From positions 62,001-126,000 of the forward strand of contig CAWFTP010000003.1 of NCBI GenBank assembly GCA_963818885.1: DNA of 64,000 bases, in the 5' to 3' direction. The notes under the pieces are model-generated. The model ran no database searches. It saw nothing but the letters and a program-made list of their open reading frames with translations, and was not told where the DNA came from. Position numbers and translations under genes: made by a program. How positions within the stretch are numbered: the first letter of the stretch is position 1; each line of letters opens with the position of its first letter. Source of the DNA: DATFDN01 sp963818885 (GTDB taxonomy: Bacteria > Pseudomonadota > Alphaproteobacteria > Acetobacterales > Acetobacteraceae). Shown here piece after piece: positions 1 through 9,229 of this stretch.

Positions 1-1
1 A

Positions 2-475
2 CAAAGACGCAAGCATCTCGCGGCACTGCTGATGCTTGTCACCGACGTCCATTCATTGGGACTCGACGCCGCGCAGGGCCTCTATCTTGCCTCGCCCTTC
101 TACTGGGACCTCAATCCGCGAACCCGTGCCTTCTCGGCCCGCTTCGCGCAGCGCATGGGCGGCCATGAGCCGAGCATGCTGCAGGCAGGCGTCTATTCCG
201 GCGTGCTCGATTACCTCAAGGCGGTGAAGGCGACCGGCACCACCGATGCCGCGACCGTCATGGCCGAGATGCAACGCACGCCGGCCGATGACGATGCCTT
301 CGGCAAGACCGTCGTCCGCAAGGATGGAAGGGCGATCCACGACTTCTATCTCTTCCAGGTGAAGACGCCCGCCGAGTCGAAGGGGCCGTGGGACCTCTAC
401 AAGCTGGTGTCGACCGTGCCGGGCGATCAGGCGTTCCGCCCGCTCTCGGGGGGTGGCTGTCCACTGGTGAAGTGA
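2..475 (+). CDS. ABC transporter substrate-binding protein, C-terminal part (5' truncated)
   Basis: The frame is already open at the window edge, so the start lies upstream; about 157 residues remain. They match the distal lobe of type I periplasmic binding proteins for branched-chain amino acids and related ligands. Visible landmarks are the LVTDVHSLGLDAAQGL strand and helix, the FYWDLN segment and a conserved tail ending before TGA. Such proteins deliver ligand to an inner-membrane Liv-type permease, but no permease or ATPase gene lies in the window, so the ligand is unknown. The stop overlaps the ATG at 475 of the next gene (ATGA). Confidence 0.8.
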   Translation, partial: QRRKHLAALLMLVTDVHSLGLDAAQGLYLASPFYWDLNPRTRAFSARFAQRMGGHEPSMLQAGVYSGVLDYLKAVKATGTTDAATVMAEMQRTPADDDAFGKTVVRKDGRAIHDFYLFQVKTPAESKGPWDLYKLVSTVPGDQAFRPLSGGGCPLVK

Positions 476-1285
476 TGATCCGCGCTGCTCCTGCTGCTGC
501 TCCTCGTCTCTTGCTGCCGCGCATGGGCCGACGACGGCGTTGACGGTACCGTTCGTCCCGCCGCCGCCGGCCCTGGCGCCCCCAGCCGCGGCGGCAGCGG
601 CGGCGCGGCTGCGCGGGGCGCTGGTCGCGAGGTGCATGGTCTGCTGCGGCAGACGCCGGCGACCGAGCAGCGCTTCATTCGCCTTGCCCAGGCGATGCTC
701 GCCGAGCACATCAGCAGACGATCGACCGCGCCCAGATCATCGTCGTCGTCGACCGCAATCTCGCATGTGCAGGAACTGGCGCTCGTGCTCGCCCAGCCGA
801 GCGAGCAATGGGAGGTGCTGGGCGTCACGCATGTTTCCACCGGCCAGCCGAACCGGCACGGCTACTACATCACGCCCACCGGAGTGTTCGTCCATGACGC
901 CTCGATTCTCGATTACCGCGCGCTCGGCACCTACAACGAGAATCATATCCGCGGCCTCGGCGTGAAGGGCATGCGGGTATGGGATTTCGGCTGGCAGAAT
1001 GCCCGCAAGGGTTGGCTCGGCAGCGGGGAGACCGGCGAGATCCGACTGCTGATGCACGCGACCGATCCGACCTATCTCGCCCAGCGCATCGGCCGCCCCG
1101 CGTCCGAGGGATGCGTGCGCATTCCGGCCGCGATGAACCGCTTCATCGACCGGCATGGCATCCTCGATGTCGACTACGAGCGGACGGCGGCGTTCGACGT
1201 GGCGTACCGCGCGATCCTCCCCACCGACCGGGAGCCGACGCCGCTCGCGGGCGACACGCTCGTGATCGTCAACTCCTCGGCATGA
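475..1285 (+). CDS. L,D-transpeptidase (YkuD-like), frame-disrupted N-terminal half
   Basis: The C-terminal part, from about 764 to the TGA at 1285, carries the YkuD-type signature: His in LMHATDP, then SEGCVRI with the catalytic Cys. This predicts a periplasmic enzyme that forms or modifies peptidoglycan cross-links. The N terminus is interrupted. The ATG at 475 followed by a one-base skip near 484 would give a good signal peptide (leucine run, then SCCRAWA). A second block at 712-759 reads sensibly only in another frame (QQTIDRAQIIVVVDRN), so shifts near 711 and 760 compensate each other. The longest uninterrupted frame starts at GTG 632 and replaces that block with a serine/arginine run. 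Either sequence error or recent decay fits. Confidence 0.7.
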
Positions 1286-1288
1286 CCC

Positions 1289-3359
1289 TCACGACGGGGC
1301 AGGCCAAGCGGTCGCGATGGTGGCGTAACGGATGCCGCTCCCTTCCGCGAGGAGATGGAACAGCGCCGCCTCGATCCGCAGCAGCAGGTGCGCCGCGCTG
1401 GGCCACGCTAAGTCGTCGTGGATCCGCGCGAGCGCCGCCTGCGCCTGTGCCGCCTCCTCGATCCAGGTGTTCGACAGTGTCGCGTCGATCCGCAAACGGT
1501 CCGATGTGGTGCAAAGCCGCTCGGTGGCGCGCTCGATCCGCGCGACGGTGTCCCCCATGAGGGCGGCGACCTCCGGACCGACGGGCCGGGTCGCCTGATT
1601 GCCGTACCATCCCAGCTCGCGTGCCCAATAGTCGCAGGCTGACAGGAGGCTTGCGCGCCGACGCAGGCGTACGCGGCGGGACGGCATCGAGATCACGGAG
1701 CCCATCGCATCCCAGACGGCGCGGAAGCCGGCCTGCAGGCCGAGGATCAGCCTGGACAGCTCAGGGTCCGCGTGCCCCGCGACCATGCTGTCGGTCGCCG
1801 AGCGAGTGACCGCCGCCAGGGCCTGCAGATAGTCCTCCTGCGCGCTCATGACGATGTCGCCAGTCCGGACCCCCCACACCACAGCCGAGACAATGGTCCC
1901 GCACGCCACCCCGAACACCCCTTCCTCCAGCCGGAGGACAAGAAGGCCCGGCGTGAAATAGCCAATCAGACTGAACATCAGGGCGAGGATGATGGTGATC
2001 CAGAAGATCATCGCGCCGTACGAGGCTGTCGAGGCGTTGAAGGCGAGGAACACCGCGAGGATCGTGCCGACGAGCAACAGAGCGGTATGGCCCGCGAGCA
2101 GGGTCGCGATCAGGACGCCGCCGATCACCCCTCCCGCCGTGCCGACGACGAAGCGGACGCCCTTCATGAATGACTGCCCGCTCGACTGCGTGCCCTGGAA
2201 CACGACATAGGCCGCGAACGCCGCCCAGTAATAACGGGTCGGCGAGATCAGATGTCCGCCGAACACCGCGATCGCGCTCGCCAGCGCCGCCTGGGCGGTG
2301 GAGTGCAGCGCGGCCCCAACGGGGCGCGGCCGCAGCGGAGGCGGCGGGGAGATCGCCTCGACCGGGCTGTCCCGACGCGGCGCCGAGAGAAGCTGGCCAA
2401 GCATTGCCAGAGAGGTTTCCAGCCGCAAACCGGAGGGCTGCATCAGCGCAGGCGCTGTTCGGCCGGCCAGAATCCTCCGCACTGCTTGCAGACTGGCGAG
2501 CACCCGCGGCCGGTCCGCCGGTGGGGGCATGTGGTGGAGCGCCACCCAGACCGTGCGGTCCGTTGCGAGCTCCAGTTCGGTGAAGTGGAGCGCCTCTCCT
2601 TTCCTCTGTGCCTGCGGATCGAGCTTGGCGGAAGCGAGCACGGTCGCCTCGGCCAAGCGGACGAGGCCACGTCGCAAGCGGTGGCGCGTGCCGGGCGCCC
2701 AGGCACCTCGCCGCACCCCATTCTCGATTGTGGCGAGAAGGGCGGCAATCTGATGATGGATGGAGCGCGTTATCCCGGCGACCGTGACGGCCGGACGCTC
2801 CGGCCAGAGTGCGATCCGTACGAAAACGCAGGCGCCGATCGCGATGAAGATCACGAGCAGCAGCAAGGGCAGCTCCGACAGCGGCGGGTGCGTCACCAAT
2901 GTGATGACGTAGGATATGACGGCGACGGTGCCGAGCGGCGGCCAGCGTGACGCGTGCGATTGAGCATAGATCGCCGTGGCCAGGATGGCGACCAGCGCTG
3001 CATCGCCGCCGAAGGGGACGGCGTGCAGGACGATTGCGAGCGCCGCCGCGCCGAGCGCCGGAACCACGCCGAGCAGCATGGTCTCCAGCTCCCTCCACCG
3101 GGTCGCATCGTGCACCATCGCGGCCAGGAGGAGGCTTACCGCGAACCCGAAGACGTTGGCGGTGATCGGGAGAGGAAGGACGCGATCCAAAAGCGACAGC
3201 AGCAGCAACGTCAGTACCGGCGGCGAGCGTCGCCCGCGCCGCGTCGCGCAGCCGGACCAGCCCCGGATCGGGCGGAAAGAACGATTGAACGGTCGCCGCA
3301 ACCCAGGTGACGGCCCAACGCGGAAGGCGAGCGCGGATGCGCATGCGCCGTCCGGTCAT
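1289..3359 (-). CDS. FUSC-family transporter (aromatic/fusaric acid exporter-like)
   Basis: A predicted inner-membrane protein of about 690 residues with two clusters of hydrophobic helices, roughly residues 45-200 and 370-500, separated and followed by soluble helical regions. This is the usual FUSC/AaeB arrangement for exporting aromatic acids or drugs. The family N terminus (FFPPDPGLVRLRDAARATLA) is read from ATG 3359, but the first membrane helix is one frame away. One extra base near 3215 explains the break; an uninterrupted frame starts only at 3301. The ATG overlaps the TGA of the upstream oxidoreductase (ATGA), so the genes are translationally coupled. The substrate is unknown. Confidence 0.75.
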
Positions 3360-4250
3360 AGCAGATCGGCGACCACCTCCCGGTAACGGGTGATCGCCTG
3401 GAGGTGGTCCCGCATCCTGCGCCCGGCGATCCGCTTGTGGATGCCCCGCCCGTGGGTGCTCGCGACCGTCACGTGGCTGACGCCCGCGGCCTTCCAGAAC
3501 TTCAGCTCCTCCCGCCACTCGGCTTCGCTTCCCTGCGCCGTCGAAGTCCAAATCTCGATGCCGATCTGGGCCGGGTCGCGCCCGGCCTGCTCGGCGTAGC
3601 GGCGCAGCGTATCGAATGCCGCCGTCGCCTGCGGACCGGGAGGCAGGGCGAGCATCATCCAGCCGTCCCCCCAACGGGCGATCCGGCGCAGCGTGTTGTC
3701 GTGATGCCCGCCGAACCACAACGGGAACGCGGCCGCCATGGGGACGGGGATTGATGCCGGCGTCCTCGATGTGGTGCCAGCGCCCATCGATGACGACGTG
3801 CTCCTTGGCCCATAGCGCCTGCATAACCTCGACCTGCTCCTCGGAGCGGCGGCCGCGATCGCGGAAGTTTTCGTTTAGGCCGACGAACTCAATCTCGTTC
3901 CACCCGACCCCGACGCCGAGGCGGAAACGTCCGCCGCACAGCACATCGAGGCACGCCGCCTGCTTGGCGACCAGCACCGCCTGGCGTTGGGCGAGGATCA
4001 GCACCCCGGTCGAGAAGCCGAGCCTGCTGATAGGGGCGAGGAAGCCGAACAGCACGAACGGATCGTGGAACCAGTCGGCCGAGGTGTTGCGATCGCCCCA
4101 GTCCGGCCGGTTGGCGACGTTGGCGCCAAGCACATGATCGGCCGCCACGAGGTAATGATAGCCCAGCCCCTCGGCCGCCTGCGCGAACTCCCGCATCGCT
4201 TCGGGGCTGCCGCCGATGTCGGTCTGCGGGATCAGGGTGCCGAGCTGCAT
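3356..4250 (-). pseudogene. LLM-class (luciferase-like) oxidoreductase, frameshifted
   Basis: The N-terminal two-thirds, from ATG 4250 with GGAGG just upstream, matches flavin/F420-dependent luciferase-like monooxygenases: MQLGTLIPQTDIGG, then YLVAADHVLG, then the glycine-rich FRLGVGVGWNEIEF. The expected continuation (PLWFGGHHDNTLRRIARWGD) lies in another frame. One extra base in the GGG run at 3723-3725 restores a protein of about 297 residues ending at 3356. The gene sits 12 bases after a second LLM gene and is coupled to the FUSC gene. I cannot tell true inactivation from a homopolymer error. FMN versus F420 use is not decided. Confidence 0.7.
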
Positions 4251-4262
4251 GGGTTCCTCCCT

Positions 4263-5230
4263 CTAGCCGAACAATTCCCCCAATCGCCGGATGGAGGCCA
4301 GTGCCTCGTCTTGCGGCAGGCCCGGCCATTGGACCCGCATGATGAAATGGTCCACGCCTAACGCCTCGCGGTATCGCGCCACCTCCTCGCGGACGAACGA
4401 CTTGTCGCCGATGATGAAGCGGTCGCGCACGAAATCCTCGAACGGCATCTGCCGCGAACCGGCCAATCCCCATGACGCATAGGCTGCGTATTTGTATCGA
4501 GCGGCCCGCGGCACTCCTCGAGCGCCGTCGCATGCGTCGCGCCGACATAGCACTCGCGCTCCAGCGGGTAGCAGTCCGGATGCCGGCCATGCTCGGCGAG
4601 TGCCGCCCGGTAGGTCCGCATCTGCTCGGCGATTTGCGGCAGGGTCGCGGAAGGGACAATCAGCCAGGCATCGCCCACCCGCGCGGCGCGGCGGATCGCC
4701 ACGTCGGCTTGCGCGGCGATCCAGATCGGCACTGCCCCGCGCGGCGGCCGGAGACTGAGCCCCTGCCCGCGCACAGTGTAAAACCGACCCTCATGCGTGA
4801 CCTCCGGCTCGGACCAAAGCCGGCGCATGAGGCCGATCGCCTCGCCCATGCGCCCCGCCCGCTCGGCGAGGCTCATCCCGAAGGCGGTGAACTCGGTCTC
4901 GCGGTACCCGAGCCCAACCCCCAGCACGTAGTTGCCGCCGCTCAGCGCATCGAGCGTCGCCGCCTCCTCGGCGACGTGCACCGGGTTGAGCAAGGGCAGG
5001 ATCAGGATGCCCGGACCGACCGTCATGCCCTTCGCCGCGGGCAGCAGGTAGGACATGATCGGCGTGAGCTGCAGCATCTGCATCGGCGCTGTCAGGTAGT
5101 GATGAGGGAGCCAGAGCGAGGCGAAGCCGCTCTCGCGCGCCGTGCGCACCTGATCCACCAGATCAGGGATGCGCGCGCTCACGTCGACGCCGGCCTCGAA
5201 CTGCGTGCAGAGGAACAAGCCGAGCTTCAT
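4263..5230 (-). pseudogene. Second LLM-class oxidoreductase, frameshifted near the C terminus
   Basis: Reads as a luciferase-like alpha/beta-barrel flavoenzyme: MKLGLFLCTQFEAG start, WLPHHYLTAP, then ILILPLLNPVHVAEEAATLD and the GVGLGYRETEF turn. After about residue 235 the frame leaves the family. The missing C-terminal helices (YKYAAYASWGLAG to RRLGELFG) are found one frame over and end at TAG 4263. The shift lies near 4500. The enzyme probably oxidises a small organic substrate with a reduced flavin or F420. It follows a small membrane protein by 15 bases and precedes the other LLM gene, so four minus-strand genes from 5611 to 1289 look like one operon. Confidence 0.7.
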
Positions 5231-5245
5231 GGGTGTTTCCTTGTG

Positions 5246-5611
5246 TCAGGCAGGCACCGAGGCATAGGCGGCGAGCAGCACCAGGCCGAAGATCGCGAGC
5301 GTCGCGTGAATTCCGATGACGAACATCGGATCACGCCGGCGCAGCCGGGCCCGTAAGACGAGAAGGCCAAGCAGGATGGCGCAGCCGAGGAGAATTGCCG
5401 CCATGCTGCCGAACCCGCTGACGCCATAGGCCGCGCCCCTGGCTGGCCCGCCCAGCGCGAGCACCAGCAGCCCGAGCCCGCTCGCCCCGAGCAGCCCATG
5501 CACCGGACCGGCAAAGCGCAACCCGCGTCGCCTGCCAGTCCCGTAGAGCAGCGTGAGCACGACACCGAGCAGCGCGGCCGCCGAGACCACCCACAGGCTG
5601 TCGAGGATCAT
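5246..5611 (-). CDS. Small four-helix membrane protein, unknown function
   Basis: A 121-residue protein that is mostly hydrophobic, with four likely transmembrane helices at about residues 5-22, 32-56, 66-88 and 95-118, joined by short Arg-rich loops (GTGRRRGLRF, RARLRRRDP). I do not recognise the family. It is the first gene of the minus-strand run that continues into two luciferase-like oxidoreductases and a FUSC exporter, with 15 bases to the next start. It might assist that transport or redox unit, but this is inference from position only. Confidence 0.55.
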   Translation of the reverse strand: MILDSLWVVSAAALLGVVLTLLYGTGRRRGLRFAGPVHGLLGASGLGLLVLALGGPARGAAYGVSGFGSMAAILLGCAILLGLLVLRARLRRRDPMFVIGIHATLAIFGLVLLAAYASVPA

Positions 5612-5623
5612 AGCCTGATTCCA

Positions 5624-5671
5624 CCTCTCCCGCGTTGCGGGAGAGGGCCTGCCCCGGACCTGATCCGGGGC
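5624..5671. repeat. GC-rich double-hairpin palindromic repeat
   Basis: Two adjacent inverted repeats sit in the divergent gap between the genes at 5611 and 5754. The first has perfect 10-base arms CCTCTCCCGC/GCGGGAGAGG around a 3-base loop (5624-5646). The second has 7-base arms CCCCGGA/TCCGGGG. A GGGTGAGGG tail follows near 5690. The same CCTCTCC...GGAGAGG design recurs near 44642 and 50838, so this is a dispersed element rather than a gene-specific terminator. Confidence 0.65.
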
Positions 5672-5753
5672 CGAACTCGCGCAGCGAGCCGGGTGAGGGC
5701 TCGCCCCCCGCTTTCTCCTTGAACCGCCGACGGCGCCCAGCCAGATTGAGGCG

Positions 5754-6044
5754 ATGAGGCCTCATGACCCGAAGTTGATCGACATGCGGATCGACGGCAG
5801 TTTCGCTCCCTCCCGCACCTCGCCGCTGCCGGTGAAGATCGCCGGAATCGCGCTCGCCATCGCGACTCTCGCCGGGGCGCTGGCGCTTGCCGCTCTCGTA
5901 TTGTGGCTGGTGCTGTGGGCGATCGTGGTGCTGGTGCCGCTCGCCCTCCTTGCCGCGGCGGTCGCCTGGCTCGCCTACCGCTATCAGGCATGGCAGCGGG
6001 GCGGCTCATTCGGCGGCCGCCCGCGCGACGTCTTCCGCCGCTAA
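5754..6044 (+). CDS. Small membrane protein, unknown function
   Basis: A 96-residue product with a polar N terminus of about 28 residues, one or two long hydrophobic stretches (residues 29-75, rich in Ala, Leu and Val) and a basic tail (GGRPRDVFRR). I do not recognise a family. Its last 39 bases overlap the convergent luciferase-like gene at 6006. The coding call rests on length, hydrophobic pattern and codon use; a start at the internal ATG 5784 is equally possible. Confidence 0.45.
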   Translation: MRPHDPKLIDMRIDGSFAPSRTSPLPVKIAGIALAIATLAGALALAALVLWLVLWAIVVLVPLALLAAAVAWLAYRYQAWQRGGSFGGRPRDVFRR

Positions 6045-7043
6045 CGCGAACTCCCGCGCGAGCAACGTGTAGGAGTGGCGGCGCGCGGCCGGGTCGTGCA
6101 GCGTCGTCAGGACCGCGATCTCCTCCACTCCCGCCTCGGCACCTAACGCGCGTAGTTGCGCGCCGACCGTCGCGGCGGTTCCCCAGAACGAGCGTGCCCG
6201 CCTGCGCTCCATGCGCGTCCGATCGGCATCGCTATAGGGATACGCCATCGCCTCCTCCGGCGACGGAAGCGCGGTGAACTCGCCGCGGTCGCGTCGCAGC
6301 CGCTGGAGCTCCCGCGAAGTGAAGAGCCTGGACGCCTCGGCCTCGGTATCAGCCGCGACCGCCCAGACACAAAGGCCCGGATGCGGCGTGGGATGCCGTT
6401 CGCTCGGACGATATTGCGCGCGATAGAGCTCGAGCGCCTCCTGCGCCCCACGGCCCTCGGTTATGAAATGGGCGAAGCAGTACGGCAGGCCGAAATAGGC
6501 CGCCACCTGGGCGCCGTAGTCGGAGCTCCCGAGCACCCACACTTCCGGCGTTGTAAGACCGGTCGGTTGCGCGACGATGCCGCGGAACGGGTGATTTTCC
6601 ATTAGTGGTGCGCCGCTCACCCAGGCAAGCAGGTCGCGAACCTGCGCCGGGAAATTCTCGGCCGCGGTATCGGCGAGCGGGTTCAGGGCGAAGGCGGTGC
6701 GCCCATCCGAGCCAGGCGCCCGCCCGACGCCCAGGTCGATCCGTCCCGGCGCGATCGCATCCAACACGCGGAACTGCTCGGCGACCTTGAGCGCGGAGTA
6801 GTGCGGCAGCATCACCCCGGCACTGCCGACCCGGATGCGGTGCGTGGTTGCGGCAATCGCCGCCATCAGCACCTCCGGCGCGCTGCCGGAGATGCTCTGG
6901 GTGTTGTGGTGCTCGGCCAGCCAGTAACGGACATAACCCAGCGCCTCGCAATGCACGGCGAGCGCCAGGCTCTCGCGGATGGAGGCATCCGGCGAGCGGC
7001 CGGTGACGATGGTGGACTGATCGAGCACCGACAACCGGATCAT
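6006..7043 (-). CDS. LLM-class flavin-dependent oxidoreductase (MsnO8-like)
   Basis: An intact luciferase-like flavoenzyme of 345 residues. Landmarks are MIRLSVLDQSTI at the start, YWLAEHHNTQSISGSAPEVL, the FMN-phosphate region RIRVGSAGVMLPHYSALKVA, GRIDLGVGRAPGSD, and VWVLGSSDYGAQVAA in the middle. This pattern is typical of the MsnO8/alkanal-monooxygenase-like branch. I chose ATG 7043 because AGGAG lies 12 bases upstream and the family begins there; the frame is open further, to 7100. The substrate is unknown. It is the third LLM gene in 7 kb but belongs to a different subgroup from the two at 3356-5230. Confidence 0.8.
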   Translation of the reverse strand: MIRLSVLDQSTIVTGRSPDASIRESLALAVHCEALGYVRYWLAEHHNTQSISGSAPEVLMAAIAATTHRIRVGSAGVMLPHYSALKVAEQFRVLDAIAPGRIDLGVGRAPGSDGRTAFALNPLADTAAENFPAQVRDLLAWVSGAPLMENHPFRGIVAQPTGLTTPEVWVLGSSDYGAQVAAYFGLPYCFAHFITEGRGAQEALELYRAQYRPSERHPTPHPGLCVWAVAADTEAEASRLFTSRELQRLRRDRGEFTALPSPEEAMAYPYSDADRTRMERRRARSFWGTAATVGAQLRALGAEAGVEEIAVLTTLHDPAARRHSYTLLAREFALAAEDVARAAAE

Positions 7044-7112
7044 GCGGGACCCCATCTCCTGCGGAGAATGAGAGAAGGCGCGCGCACGACGCCGATGCAA
7101 CCCCCGGCGGGC

Positions 7113-8384
7113 TCAGAACGCCGCCGCGCCGAACAACGCCTTCAGGATACCGTAGAGTGCGCCGCCTACCAGGAACCCGACCAAGGTCCCGTTCACCCGC
7201 ACGAATTGGAGGTCCTTGCCCACGCGCAGCTCCAGTCGCTCGGTGATCGTCGCGGTGTCCCAGTGCCCGACCACGGACGCGATGAAGTCGGCGATCTGCG
7301 CCTGCGCGGCCGGGAGCACGGTCCGCACGATGCCCTCGACCGTGCCCTGCACCCGTGCGCGGGCGGCGGGATCCAACTCGATCAGTTCTCCCAGATTGGC
7401 GAGCGCGCCTTCGATTATGGCGACGGTGCGCCCGTTCGGACGGGTGGCGTCCGCCTCGAGTGCGCCGCGGAGCCGGCCCCATAGTTCCCACAGCCATGCG
7501 AGCACAGTCTCATGCGCAACGGCCCGACGCAGGGCGGCGCCGATCTCCGCCGCGCGCCGTGGGTCCTCCTCCATCCGGGTGATTTCGCGACGCACCCATT
7601 CGTCGAAGGCGTCGCGCAGCTCGGAGCCGTCGGGGCTCATCTTGTCGAGTTCAGCCTCGATCGCGGCCAGCACGCGCCGGGCGATGGAGGCGCCGATCGC
7701 CCAGCCGACCAGCTTGCCGCCCTGTTCGGCCACCCGGGCCTCAATCGCGACGCGAAGCTGCGCCTCCTTGCTTACGATCAACTCCCGGATTTGTTCGAGC
7801 ACGAAGCCGAACACCTCCTGATGCCGTCCGCCCTCCACGAGGCCGCGCAGCGCGCGCGCTACCACCTTTCCAGCCCCCGGGCCGCCGATCAGGCGGGGCA
7901 GCAGGCGGGCGAGCAGGCGTCGCGCGCGGCCGTCCTCCACGGAAGCGAGCATGCGCGGCAAGGCGGCGGCTAACGCCTCCGCCGCCGGGCGAGCCGATTT
8001 CGGATCAGCGAGGAAGCGGTGCAAAATACCTGGAAGATCAAGTCGATGCAGGACATTCGCCACCTCCGCGCCGGTGAAGACGTGGGCAGCGACGAAACGG
8101 CCCAAGGCGCGCCCTAACCGCTCCTTTTCGTGTGGGATGATCGCTGTGTGCGGGATCGGAATGCCAAGAGGGTGACGGAACAGTGCGGTGATCGCGAACC
8201 AGTCGGCGATGCCCCCGACGAAACCGGACATCGCAGCCACTCGGAGCCAACTCGTAACGCCCTCGCGCGGCAACGCATAGCTGGCGACGATCAGCACAGC
8301 CATGAGGACAAGGAGGCCGGTCGCGAATGCTTTGTGCTGGGCAAGGGCGCGCCGCGCCGCCGCATCGGGGTCTGGCTGCTTCAT
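7113..8384 (-). CDS. DUF445 (YjiN-like) membrane protein
   Basis: A 423-residue protein with an N-terminal hydrophobic helix (about residues 20-40), a conserved FVGGIADWFAITALFRHPLG segment, IPHTAIIPHEKERLGRALG, a long helical middle, and a hydrophobic glycine-rich C-terminal helix (NGTLVGFLVGGALYGIL). This is the DUF445 architecture of inner-membrane-anchored proteins whose biochemical role is unknown. It ends about 70 bases before the oxidoreductase start at 7043 and may share a transcript with it. Confidence 0.8.
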   Translation of the reverse strand: MKQPDPDAAARRALAQHKAFATGLLVLMAVLIVASYALPREGVTSWLRVAAMSGFVGGIADWFAITALFRHPLGIPIPHTAIIPHEKERLGRALGRFVAAHVFTGAEVANVLHRLDLPGILHRFLADPKSARPAAEALAAALPRMLASVEDGRARRLLARLLPRLIGGPGAGKVVARALRGLVEGGRHQEVFGFVLEQIRELIVSKEAQLRVAIEARVAEQGGKLVGWAIGASIARRVLAAIEAELDKMSPDGSELRDAFDEWVRREITRMEEDPRRAAEIGAALRRAVAHETVLAWLWELWGRLRGALEADATRPNGRTVAIIEGALANLGELIELDPAARARVQGTVEGIVRTVLPAAQAQIADFIASVVGHWDTATITERLELRVGKDLQFVRVNGTLVGFLVGGALYGILKALFGAAAF

Positions 8385-8447
8385 GTGCCACGCTAGATAG
8401 CCGGGCCGCCGGACCGAGGCGACCGTTCATCCGCTCCGCGGACCGCC

Positions 8448-8714
8448 CTAATGTGCGCTCGCGCTCGTGCCCGTGCTGCTGGGGAGCTTCGCCTTGCCCT
8501 CCTGGGCGTTCAGCCGCTGCGCCTCGCGCTCCTGCGGCGGCAGGCCCGGAACCACCGCCGAGCGGGGCGCCGAATAGCTCGGCGACCCCTTCGGCTTCCC
8601 CATTGAAGTGCTGGTATTGTTGGCAATCGCCCCGCCTCCCGCGGAGCCGGCGGCGAATGCCGGGGCCGCGGATAGGGTGAGAAGCAGCCCGGCGGAGACA
8701 GCGACGAGCCTCAT
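8448..8714 (-). CDS. Small secreted protein, PRSAVVPGLP family, copy 1
   Basis: An 88-residue product with a clear Sec signal peptide (SAGLLLTLSAAPAFA, cleavage after about residue 22), then a short mature chain of about 65 residues. ATG 8714 is chosen because GGAGGA lies 8 bases upstream. The mature chain shares IANNTSTSM, GSPSYSAPRSAVVPGLP and QEREAQ with the neighbouring gene at 8785, so the two are tandem paralogs. I do not recognise the family. Low complexity and the lack of cysteines suggest a small disordered periplasmic or surface protein. Confidence 0.6.
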   Translation of the reverse strand: MRLVAVSAGLLLTLSAAPAFAAGSAGGGAIANNTSTSMGKPKGSPSYSAPRSAVVPGLPPQEREAQRLNAQEGKAKLPSSTGTSASAH

Positions 8715-8784
8715 CAAACAATCCTCCGGCTCAGAGAGGCGCGTCGCCTACATACGTCCCTTTGCGAGCCCCTTCAGCGCACCC

Positions 8785-9093
8785 TCACTGAGAAGTTTGC
8801 GTATGGCCTGTCAACGGGCTGGTGGGGCCTTGGACGGGCGCTGTTGGGCTTTGATCGACCTGGCGGCCGTTGGCCCCGTTGACAGCCTGCGCCTCTCGCG
8901 CCTGCGCGGGCAGCCCCGGCACAACCGCTGAGCGCGGCGCCGTATAGCCGGGAGATCCGCTCGGCGCGGCCATCGACGTCGTCGTGTCGTTCGCGATCGA
9001 GTTGTTTCCACCGCCGCCTGCCTGGGCAAGCGCCACGCCTCCTGAAAGTGCAAGGGCCGCCGACGCCGCGATCAGGGTCTGCATCATTCGCAT
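8785..9093 (-). CDS. Small secreted protein, PRSAVVPGLP family, copy 2
   Basis: A 102-residue paralog of the gene at 8448. It has a signal peptide (LIAASAALALSGGVALA, cut near residue 23), then IANDTTTSM and GSPGYTAPRSAVVPGLP followed by AREAQ, and a polar Gln/Thr/Ser tail. GGAG lies 9 bases before ATG 9093. The two copies are separated by 70 bases and run in the same direction, which points to a tandem duplication. The function is not known to me. Confidence 0.6.
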   Translation of the reverse strand: MRMMQTLIAASAALALSGGVALAQAGGGGNNSIANDTTTSMAAPSGSPGYTAPRSAVVPGLPAQAREAQAVNGANGRQVDQSPTAPVQGPTSPLTGHTQTSQ

Positions 9094-9229
9094 CTAAGTT
9101 CTCCGATTTTGTCGAACCTCAAACCGAACGCATCTTCCCGAGCGGCGGTTCCCGCCGGAAAAGTGACGGTTTCCCCGCAATGAAGATTCTGCTGGAATCG
9201 CTTGCCCCAATTCGTGCAGAAACAGAACC

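Noticed and set aside
1761..4250. An 829-codon uninterrupted minus-strand frame
   Set aside because: Only its two ends resemble proteins (LLM N terminus and FUSC N terminus). The long middle and tail are Arg/Pro-rich shadow sequence opposite or out of frame with the FUSC gene; it exists because shifts join three frames.
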